From Paludibacteraceae bacterium (GTDB lineage Bacteria > Bacteroidota > Bacteroidia > Bacteroidales > Paludibacteraceae): a stretch of DNA of 42,313 nucleotides. The stretch spans positions 1 through 42,313 of the forward strand of contig JAFTZQ010000019.1 of assembly GCA_017464475.1 (NCBI GenBank), given 5' to 3'. A program made the translations under genes and the position numbers. The notes beneath the pieces were generated by a model. That model made no database searches. It had not been told where the DNA came from and saw only the letters and a list, made by a program, of their open reading frames with translations. How positions within the stretch are numbered: the stretch's first letter is position 1; every line of letters starts with the position of its first letter. Shown here piece by piece: positions 23,416 to 32,159 of the stretch.

Positions 23416-23802
23416 ATGGAAACAGTTAATGCATTAGGACGTCGTAAAGAGGCAGTAGCCCGCGTTTACGTAAACGAAGGAAGCGGCAAGATCGTGATCA
23501 ACGGCCGCGACATCGAGACTTATTTCCCGTCTTCTATTCTGCGCTATATCGTTCTCCAGCCGCTGAACAAACTCGGTGTGGCAGAGAAATACGATATCAA
23601 GGTAACCCTTGACGGCGGTGGTTTCAAAGGTCAGGCAGAGGCTCTTCGTCTGGCTATCGCCCGCGCTCTGGTGAAGATCAATCCGGAAGACAAGACCGCT
23701 CTGAAGGCAGAAGGCTTCATGACTCGTGACGCTCGTGAGGTTGAGCGTAAGAAACCGGGTCAGCCGAAGGCACGTAAGCACTTCCAGTTCAGTAAGCGTT
23801 AA
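23416..23802 (+). CDS. rpsI: Small-subunit ribosomal protein S9 (uS9)
   Basis: 30S subunit protein whose C-terminal tail reaches the P-site tRNA. The 128-residue product begins METVNALGRRKEAVARVY and has the GGGFKGQAEALRLAIARAL block and the invariant ending KARKHFQFSKR. It is normal in length and follows rplM with 9 bp between. A stem-loop that may attenuate transcription follows the stop codon. Confidence 0.98.
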   Translation: METVNALGRRKEAVARVYVNEGSGKIVINGRDIETYFPSSILRYIVLQPLNKLGVAEKYDIKVTLDGGGFKGQAEALRLAIARALVKINPEDKTALKAEGFMTRDAREVERKKPGQPKARKHFQFSKR

Positions 23803-23815
23803 TCGCACAACTCCA

Positions 23816-23855
23816 AATCGTGTGGACTCCTACGGGATTACCACACGATTGTTTT
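23816..23855 (+). terminator. Stem-loop after rpsI (terminator or attenuator)
   Basis: A perfect 10 bp stem AATCGTGTGG (23816-23825) / CCACACGATT (23841-23850) with a 15-base loop, followed by GTTTT. The T-run is short, so partial read-through into rpsB is likely; no separate TAnnTTTG promoter is visible before rpsB. Confidence 0.65.
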
Positions 23856-23880
23856 GGGTTGTCCAACGCTTGCGTGCGTG

Positions 23881-23906
23881 CGCGTAATATATATAAGGTT
23901 TACGCG
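23881..23906 (+). promoter_or_regulatory. Hairpin in the rpsB leader
   Basis: CGCGTAA (23881-23887) and TTACGCG (23900-23906) form a 7 bp stem with a 12-base AT-rich loop, about 70 nt before the rpsB start. It may be part of an S2 feedback site; this is only a structural suggestion. Confidence 0.4.
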
Positions 23907-23950
23907 TGAAAGACCGACCCGAAAGAACGGAGAAATAATATTTTATTATT

Positions 23951-23971
23951 CATTAATCATTAAACATTAAA
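23951..23971. repeat. CATTAAT/CATTAAA heptamer triplet before rpsB
   Basis: Three 7 bp units (CATTAAT, CATTAAA, CATTAAA) end four bases before the GTG start of rpsB. Confidence 0.75.
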
Positions 23972-23975
23972 AATT

Positions 23976-24803
23976 GTGAGAACAAATTTTGATCAACTTC
24001 TCGAGGCAGGCGCACACTTCGGCCACCTCAAGCGCAAATGGAATCCGGCAATGGCTCCGTACATCTACATGGAGCGCAACGGTATTCACATCATCGACCT
24101 GAACAAGACCGTCGTTAAAGTAGAAGAAGCAGCAGAGGCCTTGAAAAACCTCGCCCGCAGCGGTCGCAAAGTGCTGTTTGTCGGCACCAAGAAACAAGCA
24201 CAAGAGGTAGTAGCCGCTCGTGCTCAAGAGGTAGGTATGCCGTACATCACCGAGCGTTGGGCAGGTGGTATGCTGACCAACTTCCCGACTATCCGCAAGG
24301 CAGTCAAGAAAATGGGTCAGATCGACAAAATGATGACCGATGGCACGCTGGAAAACGTTTCCAAACGCGAGAAACTGCAAATCACCCGCCAACGCGAGAA
24401 ACTGGAGAAGAACCTCGGTTCTATCGCCGACATGACTCGCCTTCCGAGCGCTGTGTTTGTAGTCGATGTAATGAAAGAGCACATTGCTGTAGCAGAGGCT
24501 AACCGCCTCGGAATCCCTGTATTCGGTATCGTAGATACGAACTCGAACCCGAACAACATCGATTTCGTTATTCCTGCTAACGACGATGCAACCAAAGCAA
24601 TCGACGTTATTCTCGGCGCAGTATGCGAGGCAATCAAGGAGGGTCTCGAGGAGCGTAAGGTAGAGAAAGCAGACGAGAGCGCAGCTGAAGAGCAGGCTAA
24701 CGCAGAGGCTCCGGCACCCAAAGAGCGCCGTCAACGCATCCGCAAAGCAGCTCCGAAAGCAGAGAAACCCGCTGAGGAGAAACCCGCAGAGGACGCAGAG
24801 TAA
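23976..24803 (+). CDS. rpsB: Small-subunit ribosomal protein S2 (uS2)
   Basis: 30S protein of 275 residues. It starts at a GTG codon (23976), the only start giving the family N-terminus RTNFDQLLEAGAHFGHLKRKW. Core blocks: YIYMERNGIHIIDLNKT, VLFVGTKKQAQE, ERWAGGMLTNFPTI, PSAVFVVDV, and GIPVFGIVDTNSNPN. The last ~45 residues are a low-complexity Ala/Glu/Lys/Pro tail not needed for the fold. tsf lies downstream across a spacer made entirely of heptamer repeats. rpsB-tsf is the usual bacterial pair. Confidence 0.98.
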   Translation: MRTNFDQLLEAGAHFGHLKRKWNPAMAPYIYMERNGIHIIDLNKTVVKVEEAAEALKNLARSGRKVLFVGTKKQAQEVVAARAQEVGMPYITERWAGGMLTNFPTIRKAVKKMGQIDKMMTDGTLENVSKREKLQITRQREKLEKNLGSIADMTRLPSAVFVVDVMKEHIAVAEANRLGIPVFGIVDTNSNPNNIDFVIPANDDATKAIDVILGAVCEAIKEGLEERKVEKADESAAEEQANAEAPAPKERRQRIRKAAPKAEKPAEEKPAEDAE

Positions 24804-24845
24804 TTGAGAATTGATAATTGATAATTGATAATTGAGAATTGATTA
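24804..24845. repeat. Six heptamer units filling the rpsB-tsf spacer
   Basis: The gap holds TTGAGAA, three TTGATAA, TTGAGAA and TTGATTA in perfect 7 bp register, beginning directly after the rpsB stop codon and ending on the A of the tsf ATG. The same units, also six in number, occur in reverse orientation inside glmS (8691-8732). Confidence 0.93.
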
Positions 24846-25837
24846 TGGCAGTAACATTAGCAGATATCAAGAAATTACGCGACATCACCGGTGCCGGTAT
24901 GATGGACGTAAAGAAAGCATTGGAAGAGGCAAACGGCGATTTCGAAGTAGCGAAAGACTTGCTGCGCAAACGTGGACAAGCTATCGCTGCAAAACGTAGC
25001 GACCGTGAGGCTTCCGAAGGTTGCGTACTCGCGAAAGTGAAAGGCAATTTCGGCGCTATCGTTGGCGTAAAATGCGAAACCGACTTCGTGGCTAAAAACG
25101 AGGACTTCGTGGGCATGGTAAAACTGATCCTCGACGCTGCGCTGGACAACAAGATCCAGAGCAAAGAGGAGTTGGCAGCTCTCAAAATCGGCAATTTCAC
25201 CGTAGCAGAGATCGTAACCGAGCGCTCCGGCGTTACCGGAGAGAAGATGGAACTCGCAGACTACGCTTGCCTCGAGGCTCCGGTAGTAGATGCATACAAC
25301 CACCTCGGCAACAAACTCAGCTCGCTCGTTGCAGCCGCTGAGGGCGCAGACCACGAGACCGTTCACGGTATCTCGATGCAGGTAGCCGCTATGAGCCCGA
25401 TCGCGCTGGATGCAGACCACGTAGCAGAAGAGGTGAAACAGCACGAGCTTTCCGTAGCTATCGAGAAGACCAAACAAGACGAGATCAACAAAGCCGTTGA
25501 GAATGCCCTCCGCAAAGCCGGAATCAATCCTGCTCACGTGGACACCGACGAGCATATCGATTCGAACCAGACCAAGGGCTGGATCACCGCTGAGCAGGCA
25601 CAGCAGGCTCGCGAGATCAAGAAGACCGTGGCTGAGGAAGCAGAGGCTAACCTCGCTAACCAGGCTAAGAAGATCGAGATGATCGCTCAAGGTCGTCTGG
25701 GTAAGTTCTTGAAAGAGAGCACCCTCGTTGAGCAAGCGTACATCATGAGCGAGAGCAAAGAGTTCGTGAAAGATGTACTCAAAGCTAAAGGCGTGACAAT
25801 CCTTGATTTCCGCCGCGTCACATTATCCGCAGAATAA
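24845..25837 (+). CDS. tsf: Translation elongation factor Ts
   Basis: Nucleotide-exchange factor that reloads EF-Tu with GTP. The product is 330 residues from the ATG at 24845 (an in-frame TTG six bases upstream lies in the repeat and is not favoured). The N-terminal UBA-like module reads [20 protein letters not shown] and is followed by [19 protein letters not shown] and the [16 protein letters not shown] dimer-interface motif, typical of EF-Ts. Two core subdomains follow, ending FRRVTLSAE. It is slightly longer than E. coli EF-Ts, as is normal in Bacteroidetes. Confidence 0.98.
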   Translation: MAVTLADIKKLRDITGAGMMDVKKALEEANGDFEVAKDLLRKRGQAIAAKRSDREASEGCVLAKVKGNFGAIVGVKCETDFVAKNEDFVGMVKLILDAALDNKIQSKEELAALKIGNFTVAEIVTERSGVTGEKMELADYACLEAPVVDAYNHLGNKLSSLVAAAEGADHETVHGISMQVAAMSPIALDADHVAEEVKQHELSVAIEKTKQDEINKAVENALRKAGINPAHVDTDEHIDSNQTKGWITAEQAQQAREIKKTVAEEAEANLANQAKKIEMIAQGRLGKFLKESTLVEQAYIMSESKEFVKDVLKAKGVTILDFRRVTLSAE

Positions 25838-25848
25838 TGGAGTAATTC

Positions 25849-27660
25849 ATGAAAAAATTCTTGAAGATATGTGGATGGGGAGCGCTAGCAATAGTGCTCC
25901 TCTTCGCATTGATACTTGCCCTGTCGCCCGTGGCAAAGCATATTGTCAACACGCGCGGCGAGGACATAGTGGGTCGGCAGTTACACGCAGACCAAGTGAT
26001 CATCAATCCCTTCTGGGGCGGCGTCACGATCGAGGGTTTCCAATGCAAGGAAGCGAACGGCGAGACCGATTTTCTCTCCTTCGACCGGCTCTATGTGCAG
26101 ATCGCTTGGCCGCAGTTGATCGCCAAACGCGTGAAGATACGCGCTATCCACCTGAACGGCTTCGACGGTCAGATACTGAAGACCCGCGACAAACTCAATT
26201 TCTCGGATATCATCGAGCGTTTCTCCAAAAACGACTCCATTGAGCAACCCCAAGACACCACGCCCGGCGGGTGGAAAATCTTTCTGGACGACATCCGGAT
26301 AAACAACAGCAATGTGCGTTACCGCGATGTGATTTCCAACAAGCAATGGAAGATAGAGGACCTCTCGCTGCGCGTGCCCGGTCTCTATTTCGACAATACC
26401 CAGACCAACGCCGGATTAGAGTTCGGTCTGCCGACAGGCGGTAGAGTGGGTATCGTGGCCGGATACAAGATGCAGGCGAACCGCTATGCGGTGAATGTCA
26501 AGCTTTATGACGTGCATACTGATGTCGTCTTGCCACTGGTGCAGGACTACCTCAATATCAGCGGTTTGGGCGCCAAACTGAACGGCTCTATTCATGTGGA
26601 CGGCAGTCTGGATAACATCTCCAATATCCAGATGAAAGGCGGTCTCTCGATGGCGGAACTTAGTATCCGCGACACCCACGACGACGAGATTGCTGCGATG
26701 GATGAACTGCGAGTCGTCATTGACCGCGGAGACCTGAACACCAACACTTTTATTCTCGATTCGCTCTTTATCACCGGCGTCACCGGCAATTATGAGGTGC
26801 ACGAGAATTGGAACACGCTCTCGCGTCTGATGAAACAAAAAGAAGAAAGCTCGGAGCCGGACAGCGTGGCAGTACAAAAGCCCTCCAATAACCAACCGGC
26901 TTCCAAGCCGCTGGTATGGATGGCGAAGAAAGTGAAGATCACCGGACATGACCTCGCTTACCATGACTACTCGATGAAAAACGATTGGGAGTATGCGATC
27001 AAGTCGCTGCAGGTGGAGGGTTCTAATATCGCTACCAACGGACGCAATGCGGTGAAGGTGAAAGCAACGTTGACATCCGACGCGCAGCTGAATGTAGACT
27101 TTGTCGGAGGATTGGACGTAGCGAACCAAGACACGCGTCTGGACATGAAACTCAAAGGGGTTCAGCTGTCGGATTTCGACGCGCTATGCCGCAATTACAC
27201 GGGATATCCGCTCAACGGAGGAGACCTGAGTCTGGACAGTCGGATCGATGTGTTGGGAGGTAAGATGAACGGCTCCAACAAGATCGTTATTGATCATCCC
27301 AACGTGGGCAAAAAAGAGCGGTTCACCAAGGCACCGTACAAGAATATCCCTGTGCGCATGGGCTTTAAGATACTCACTTCGGCGCAGGACATGATTATTC
27401 TGGACGTGCCGGTGAGCGGCGATGCCAAGAATCCGAAATTCAGTTTCCGCAAGGTGATCGGACGGGCTTTGCTGAAAGTCTTTTTCGGTCCGCTGATGGG
27501 TGTCAACGATCGTAAATCCGTTAGCGATGATGAATTGAGAGAAATGCAGGAATTGCTGGACGAAGGTGACTCACTCCGCAATGACACGGTGGGAGAGAGT
27601 GCGGCAGACGTCGCAATGACCGCAGGCGACAGCGCCGGTCTCACCGAAATAGGCAAGTAA
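25849..27660 (+). CDS. AsmA/DUF748-like envelope protein
   Basis: Product of 603 residues with one N-terminal membrane helix (LKICGWGALAIVLLFALILALSP, about 4-26; no cleavage site) and a long periplasmic domain of repeating beta-strands. The start (AKHIVNTRGEDIVGRQLHADQVIINPFWGGVTIEGF) and recurring L-x-V and GLGAKLNGSIHVDG units match the AsmA/DUF748 group, which is thought to span the periplasm and support lipid transport or outer-membrane homeostasis. It starts 11 bp after tsf and is likely co-transcribed. Its last 90 bp overlap the 3' end of recQ on the opposite strand; the affected tail (DTVGESAADVAMTAGD) is low-complexity and probably dispensable. Confidence 0.82.
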   Translation: MKKFLKICGWGALAIVLLFALILALSPVAKHIVNTRGEDIVGRQLHADQVIINPFWGGVTIEGFQCKEANGETDFLSFDRLYVQIAWPQLIAKRVKIRAIHLNGFDGQILKTRDKLNFSDIIERFSKNDSIEQPQDTTPGGWKIFLDDIRINNSNVRYRDVISNKQWKIEDLSLRVPGLYFDNTQTNAGLEFGLPTGGRVGIVAGYKMQANRYAVNVKLYDVHTDVVLPLVQDYLNISGLGAKLNGSIHVDGSLDNISNIQMKGGLSMAELSIRDTHDDEIAAMDELRVVIDRGDLNTNTFILDSLFITGVTGNYEVHENWNTLSRLMKQKEESSEPDSVAVQKPSNNQPASKPLVWMAKKVKITGHDLAYHDYSMKNDWEYAIKSLQVEGSNIATNGRNAVKVKATLTSDAQLNVDFVGGLDVANQDTRLDMKLKGVQLSDFDALCRNYTGYPLNGGDLSLDSRIDVLGGKMNGSNKIVIDHPNVGKKERFTKAPYKNIPVRMGFKILTSAQDMIILDVPVSGDAKNPKFSFRKVIGRALLKVFFGPLMGVNDRKSVSDDELREMQELLDEGDSLRNDTVGESAADVAMTAGDSAGLTEIGK

Positions 27661-29286
27661 TACTTGCTCACGGCAGAATTGGTCCTGCTCGGCGTACTCC
27701 AGCATAGCATTCAGTTTAGAGACATAACGCGCTTGGCGCTCTTCGAAGATAGCGGGCGAGAGGTAGATTTCTGCTTCTCGCTCGTTTGTCATGACGAGAC
27801 TGGAGCCTACCGAGCGAGGGATATACGTGATAATTCCCCGCTGCGCCAGAGAGACCAATATCTGGTGGGTCGCTTTATTGTCCGCTTCGCGCACATATTG
27901 CAGGTCGGTATAGATACCCGAATACTGCCGCATGAGTTGGTCCAGCAGCTGCGCTTGCTCCGTGGAAAGGTTATAGGCTCCCAACTCATGCCGCGGCACG
28001 CGGATCTGCACACGCGGTTGGGTCTCGTACTCCTCCTCGAAATGGATGTACCCCGCTTGGGTCAGGATATGCAGGGCGGAGTAGGTTTGGATGACCGGCA
28101 GTTTCATGACGTGGCAAAGCTGGTCCATGTGCAGCGCAAAACGGTGTCCCAAACCGCTGCCGGCGCCTATTTGCAGGAAATCCATGGTCTTGTGGTAAAC
28201 CTGCTCCACAAACTCCTTCGGTGGATAAGTGTCCACGATGCGTTTCTTGGTCTTCGCTTTGTCCTCCTGTTCGTTGAAGAGCAGAACGGCATAGGCGGTC
28301 TTGCCGTCTCGTCCGGCGCGCCCTGCTTCCTGGTAATAACTCTCCAAGGTATTGGGCAAATCCACATGGATGACTACCCGCACATCGGGTTTGTCGATTC
28401 CCATTCCGAACGCGTTGGTAGCCACGATGATACGCGTCTCTCCGCTCTTCCATGCCTCCTGCCGCTCGTTGCGCTCTTGGGTAGTTAAACCGGCATGATA
28501 GTACTGCGAATTGAGTGTCGTGGATTGAGTGTTGAGCCATTCGGATAGTTCTTGCGCCCTTTTGCGGTTACGGACATAGACGATTGCGCTACCCGGTACG
28601 CGGGAGAGGATATGCGCCACTTGGGCGGCTTTATTGTCCGTTCGGCGAACGATATACTGCAAGTTCTCGCGGTGGAAAGACTTGCGGAGAACATGCTTCT
28701 CTTGAAAGCCAAGCTTGTCCTGTATATCGTCGATCGTCTCCGGTGTCGCCGTAGCCGTGAGCGCCAAGACTGGCACGTCCGGCAGCAGTTCGCGGATCGC
28801 CGCTATATTGAGATACGATGGACGAAAATCATATCCCCACTGCGAGATACAATGCGCTTCGTCCACGGCAATCAGCCCGATCGGCAGTTGCGCTAGACGC
28901 TTGCGGAACTCCTCGCTCTCCAGCCGCTCCGGCGAACAATAGAGGAAATGGTACGGTCCGTAGAGACAGTTATCCAGCGCTACGCGCTGTTTGTCCCAAC
29001 TCATACCGGTATAGACCGCCGCCGCATGAATGCCGCGCGCCTGCAGGTTCTCTACTTGATCTTTCATCAGCGCGATGAGCGGCGTGATAACAAGGCACAG
29101 CCGCTTCTCCGGATTTTCATTTGCCATGACGAGGGTAGGTACCTGAAAACAGATACTCTTCCCTCCGCCGGTCGGCATGAGTGCCAAGGTGTCGCGGTGC
29201 GCCAGCACGGACTCAACGATTTCCGCCTGCAACGGACGGAAATCATCGAATCCGAAATAAGTATGTAGCGCTTCGCGCGGAGTCAT
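27571..29286 (-). CDS. recQ: RecQ-family ATP-dependent DNA helicase
   Basis: 3'-5' DNA helicase for recombination and repair. The product is 571 residues from the ATG at 29286 (a TTG two codons upstream is less likely). Motifs: FRPLQ (Q-box), MPTGGGKSICFQ (Walker A), VDEAHCISQWG (DEAH and aromatic loop), LTATATP, and FGMGIDKPDVR with YYQEAGRAGRDG. A winged-helix region follows, and the zinc-type cysteine set (FC ... VACGHCDVC) lies at the extreme C-terminus, the short Bacteroidetes form without HRDC. Residues about 252-260 (LNTQSTTLNS) come from a repeat-like DNA stretch. The terminal 90 bp, which encode the CGHCDVC zinc motif, overlap the AsmA-like gene on the other strand. Confidence 0.95.
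   Translation of the reverse strand: MTPREALHTYFGFDDFRPLQAEIVESVLAHRDTLALMPTGGGKSICFQVPTLVMANENPEKRLCLVITPLIALMKDQVENLQARGIHAAAVYTGMSWDKQRVALDNCLYGPYHFLYCSPERLESEEFRKRLAQLPIGLIAVDEAHCISQWGYDFRPSYLNIAAIRELLPDVPVLALTATATPETIDDIQDKLGFQEKHVLRKSFHRENLQYIVRRTDNKAAQVAHILSRVPGSAIVYVRNRKRAQELSEWLNTQSTTLNSQYYHAGLTTQERNERQEAWKSGETRIIVATNAFGMGIDKPDVRVVIHVDLPNTLESYYQEAGRAGRDGKTAYAVLLFNEQEDKAKTKKRIVDTYPPKEFVEQVYHKTMDFLQIGAGSGLGHRFALHMDQLCHVMKLPVIQTYSALHILTQAGYIHFEEEYETQPRVQIRVPRHELGAYNLSTEQAQLLDQLMRQYSGIYTDLQYVREADNKATHQILVSLAQRGIITYIPRSVGSSLVMTNEREAEIYLSPAIFEERQARYVSKLNAMLEYAEQDQFCREQVLLAYFGETGAVACGHCDVCRTLSHRVIAE
28507..28534. repeat. Two 14 bp repeat-like units inside recQ
   Basis: Read on the coding strand, two imperfect 14 bp units share CACTCAAT (CAACACTCAATCCA, then CGACACTCAATTCG). 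They encode the segment between the helicase motif LSEWLN and YYHAGLT, a place where related proteins, as I recall them, are shorter. 14 bp is twice the 7 bp unit found elsewhere in this window. Confidence 0.55.
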
Positions 29287-29299
29287 TCTCAATAGTCAA

Positions 29300-30904
29300 T
29301 TAACAGATTCGTGTCAATGCCTCGCGGACACGGCGGAGGGTTTCTTCCTTGCCGAGCACATCGGTGATATTCCAGATATGCGGCCCGCGGGCGGCGCCTA
29401 CGAGACAGATACGGAACGCATTCATGACGATACCCACACCGTATTCCTTCTCTGCAATCCATGGCATGACGACACCGTCGAGATACCGACGAGATACCGT
29501 GTTTCCCTCTGCGTCAATTTCATCGTGACCCTCATACCAATTCTCCTCGCTCACGCCCTCTAAAATAGTGAGCAACTCCTGCATGTGCTTCGGCGAGTCC
29601 TCTTTCCAGCGCTTCTTAAGCGATTTCTCGTCGTACTCGGTAGGAGCGACAAAGAAGAAATTGACTTGCTCCCAGAGCTCCGGCACGAAGTTCACTCGGT
29701 CTTTGGTCAAGCCGATCACTTTGGCTACCATCGATTTATCGATATTTCGATATGTTGATTCATCGAGGTGCTCTTTCAAAACCGGCATAAACATCTCTGC
29801 GAGTTCTTCATTAGAGCGGAGCTGGAGGTATTGATGGTTGAACCATTTGCCCTTCTCGTAGTCGAACTTGGCGCCGGACTTGGACACGCGGTCGAGACTG
29901 AAATCCTTTATCAGTTCGTCCATGGTGTACATCTCCTGATCGCCGGAACCGTGCCAGCCAAGGAGCGCGAGGAAATTGATTACCGCTTCCGGCAGGTATC
30001 CGCTCTCGCGATAGCCGGAAGAGACGGTGCCGTCCTTTTGGTTGTGGAACTCCAGCGGGAAAACAGGGAAACCGAGACGGTCGCCGTCGCGCTTGGAGAG
30101 TTTACCGTTTCCGTCCGGCTTGAGCAGCAAGGGCAGGTGAGCAAATTGCGGCATGGTATCTTCCCAACCGAATGCGCGATAAAGCAGCACGTGGAGTGGG
30201 GCAGAAGGCAGCCATTCTTCGCCGCGGATGACATGGCTGATCTCCATCAGATGGTCGTCCACGATGTTCGCCAGATGGTAAGTGGGCAGGTCGTCTGCCG
30301 ATTTATAGAGCACTTTGTCGTCCAAAATATTGCTGTTGATGACCACTTCGCCGCGGATCAGGTCATGCACATGCACGTCCTCGTCCGGCTCGACCTTGAA
30401 GCGGACTACGTATTTCTCGCCTTTGTCCATCAGTGCTTGCACTTCATCTGCGCTCATGGTCAGCGAGTTACGCATCTGCATGCGTGTGCGTGCATCGTAT
30501 TGGAAATTAGGTATCTCCGCGCGCTTGGCATCCAGTTCCTCCGGTGTGTCAAACGCAATGTATGCATGCCCGGAATCCAGCAGTTGCTTCACATACTGAT
30601 GGTAGATCTCGCGTCGCTCGGACTGGCGGTACGGACCGTGCGAACCGACAGCCTCGATCTCTTTCGTGCCTTTCTTCAGGCGCAGACCTTCATCAATACC
30701 GATGCCCAGCCAATCGAGGGCTTCCAGAATATACTCTTCTGCGCCCGGCACGAAACGTGTGCTATCCGTATCTTCGATACGCAGCAACATGTCGCCGCCG
30801 TGCTGGCGGGCAAACAGATAATTGTACAAAGCGGTACGAACACCGCCGATGTGTAATGCGCCGGTTGGTGAGGGCGCAAAACGAACTCTTACTCTTCTTT
30901 CCAT
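29300..30904 (-). CDS. gltX: Glutamyl-tRNA synthetase
   Basis: Attaches glutamate to tRNA-Glu. The 534-residue class I enzyme has the HIGH-type motif in [21 protein letters not shown] and the KMSKS-type motif in [38 protein letters not shown] and [15 protein letters not shown] connect them, as in all bacterial GluRS. The longer form (over 500 residues) is the norm in Bacteroidetes. The start ATG at 30904 lies 21 bp after the serB stop codon and recQ starts 13 bp beyond its own end, so it is embedded in a minus-strand run. Confidence 0.97.
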   Translation of the reverse strand: MERRVRVRFAPSPTGALHIGGVRTALYNYLFARQHGGDMLLRIEDTDSTRFVPGAEEYILEALDWLGIGIDEGLRLKKGTKEIEAVGSHGPYRQSERREIYHQYVKQLLDSGHAYIAFDTPEELDAKRAEIPNFQYDARTRMQMRNSLTMSADEVQALMDKGEKYVVRFKVEPDEDVHVHDLIRGEVVINSNILDDKVLYKSADDLPTYHLANIVDDHLMEISHVIRGEEWLPSAPLHVLLYRAFGWEDTMPQFAHLPLLLKPDGNGKLSKRDGDRLGFPVFPLEFHNQKDGTVSSGYRESGYLPEAVINFLALLGWHGSGDQEMYTMDELIKDFSLDRVSKSGAKFDYEKGKWFNHQYLQLRSNEELAEMFMPVLKEHLDESTYRNIDKSMVAKVIGLTKDRVNFVPELWEQVNFFFVAPTEYDEKSLKKRWKEDSPKHMQELLTILEGVSEENWYEGHDEIDAEGNTVSRRYLDGVVMPWIAEKEYGVGIVMNAFRICLVGAARGPHIWNITDVLGKEETLRRVREALTRIC

Positions 30905-30915
30905 ATATTTATTAG

Positions 30916-30936
30916 TATTCAGTATTCAGTTTTCAG
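30916..30936. repeat. Three heptamer units over the serB stop codon
   Basis: TATTCAG, TATTCAG and TTTTCAG in tandem. The array encodes the last residues of SerB (Ser-Glu-Asn) and its TGA stop (30926-30928), and forms part of the serB-gltX spacer. Confidence 0.85.
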
Positions 30937-32155
30937 AATGTTCTCTCAGGAACGAATCTTTGAAGCCCAGGAAGTACAGTATTCCGTCCAGACCAACGGT
31001 AGAGATTGCCTGGCTGGCACTCTCTTTCACTTTCGGTTTGGCATGGAAAGCAATACCGAGACCGGCTTTGCCCAACATCTGCAGATCGTTGGCACCGTCG
31101 CCTACTGCGATCACTTGTGCGCGGTCGATATGCTCCACTTGCGCGATCAGCTCCAACAACTCCGCTTTGCGGCGTGCATCCACCACATCGCCTATATAGC
31201 GCCCGGTGAACTTGCCGTCCTGCTCCTCCAGTTCGTTGGCATAGACGTAATCCACGCCGAAACGCTCCTGCAGGTATTTGCCCACAAAGGTAAATCCGCC
31301 GGAGAGGATCGCAATCTTGAATCCACAGCGTTTGAGGATGCTGAAGAGGCGGTCGGCTCCTTCGGTGATCGGCAGGTGGTCAATGATATCCTGTTTTGCG
31401 GAGACGTCCAGCCCTTTGAGCAGCGCAACGCGGCGCGTGAAACTCTCCTTGAAATCAATCTCTCCCCGCATAGCCGAGAGGGTGATGGCTTTCACTTGTT
31501 CGCCTACACCGGCACGTTCTGCCAACTCATCAATGACCTCCGTCTGGATGAACGTGGAGTCCATATCAACGCAGATCAAGCGTCTGTTGCGGCGGAACAT
31601 ATCGTCGCGTTGGAAGGAGATGTCGATACCTTCTTCGCGTGACACCTCCAATAGTTCGCGTTGCAGCGACTCGCGGTCAGGCAGGTTGCCGCGAAGGGAG
31701 AACTCGATACACGAATGGCGTTTCTCCACTGGCACATCAATGCTCGGCCGTTCGCTCAAACGCAAGATATTATCGATGTTCAGTTGCCGATCCGCCAGCA
31801 AAGCAGTTACACGAGCTATATGCCGCGCATTGATCTCGCGCGCCAGCATGGTCACTACATAGCGGTCCTGCTCCTGCCGTCCCACCCAAGCCGAATACTC
31901 CTCTTCGCTCAGCGGCGTGAAGCGGACGATCATCTCCAGTTTGGAGCAGCAGAAAAGCACCTCTTTGATCATGTCGCCGGAGGTGGAAGGATCGTCCACG
32001 CGGATGAGGATACTGAGGTTGAGCTGGTGGTGGAGGTTCGATTGTCCGATGTCCTGCACAAAAGCGCCGTACTTGCCCAGCACTTCTGTCACCGCCGAGG
32101 TCACACCCGGTTTATCAAAACCGATGATGTTGATTAGTATAAATTCTCTTTCCAT
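30926..32155 (-). CDS. serB: Phosphoserine phosphatase with N-terminal ACT domains
   Basis: Final step of serine synthesis, phosphoserine to serine. The product is 409 residues from the ATG at 32155 (MEREFILINIIGFDKPG); a longer in-frame start would overlap the aminotransferase gene. The N-terminal ~180 residues hold two ACT-like regulatory domains (GFDKPGVTSAVTEVL; YVVTMLAREINARHIARV). The HAD phosphatase domain has motif I VDMDSTFIQTEVID, AILSGGFTFVGKYL, and GDGANDLQML. The stop codon lies inside a heptamer repeat. It follows the polysaccharide aminotransferase by 4 bp, so a housekeeping gene is joined to the glycan operon. Confidence 0.96.
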   Translation of the reverse strand: MEREFILINIIGFDKPGVTSAVTEVLGKYGAFVQDIGQSNLHHQLNLSILIRVDDPSTSGDMIKEVLFCCSKLEMIVRFTPLSEEEYSAWVGRQEQDRYVVTMLAREINARHIARVTALLADRQLNIDNILRLSERPSIDVPVEKRHSCIEFSLRGNLPDRESLQRELLEVSREEGIDISFQRDDMFRRNRRLICVDMDSTFIQTEVIDELAERAGVGEQVKAITLSAMRGEIDFKESFTRRVALLKGLDVSAKQDIIDHLPITEGADRLFSILKRCGFKIAILSGGFTFVGKYLQERFGVDYVYANELEEQDGKFTGRYIGDVVDARRKAELLELIAQVEHIDRAQVIAVGDGANDLQMLGKAGLGIAFHAKPKVKESASQAISTVGLDGILYFLGFKDSFLREHSEN

Positions 32156-32159
32156 CGAA

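Noticed and set aside
24804-24845. CRISPR array
   Set aside because: Units are 7 bp with no spacers; no cas genes are nearby.
29768-30856. 362-codon plus-strand frame opposite gltX
   Set aside because: Shadow of GluRS; all conserved motifs are on the minus strand.
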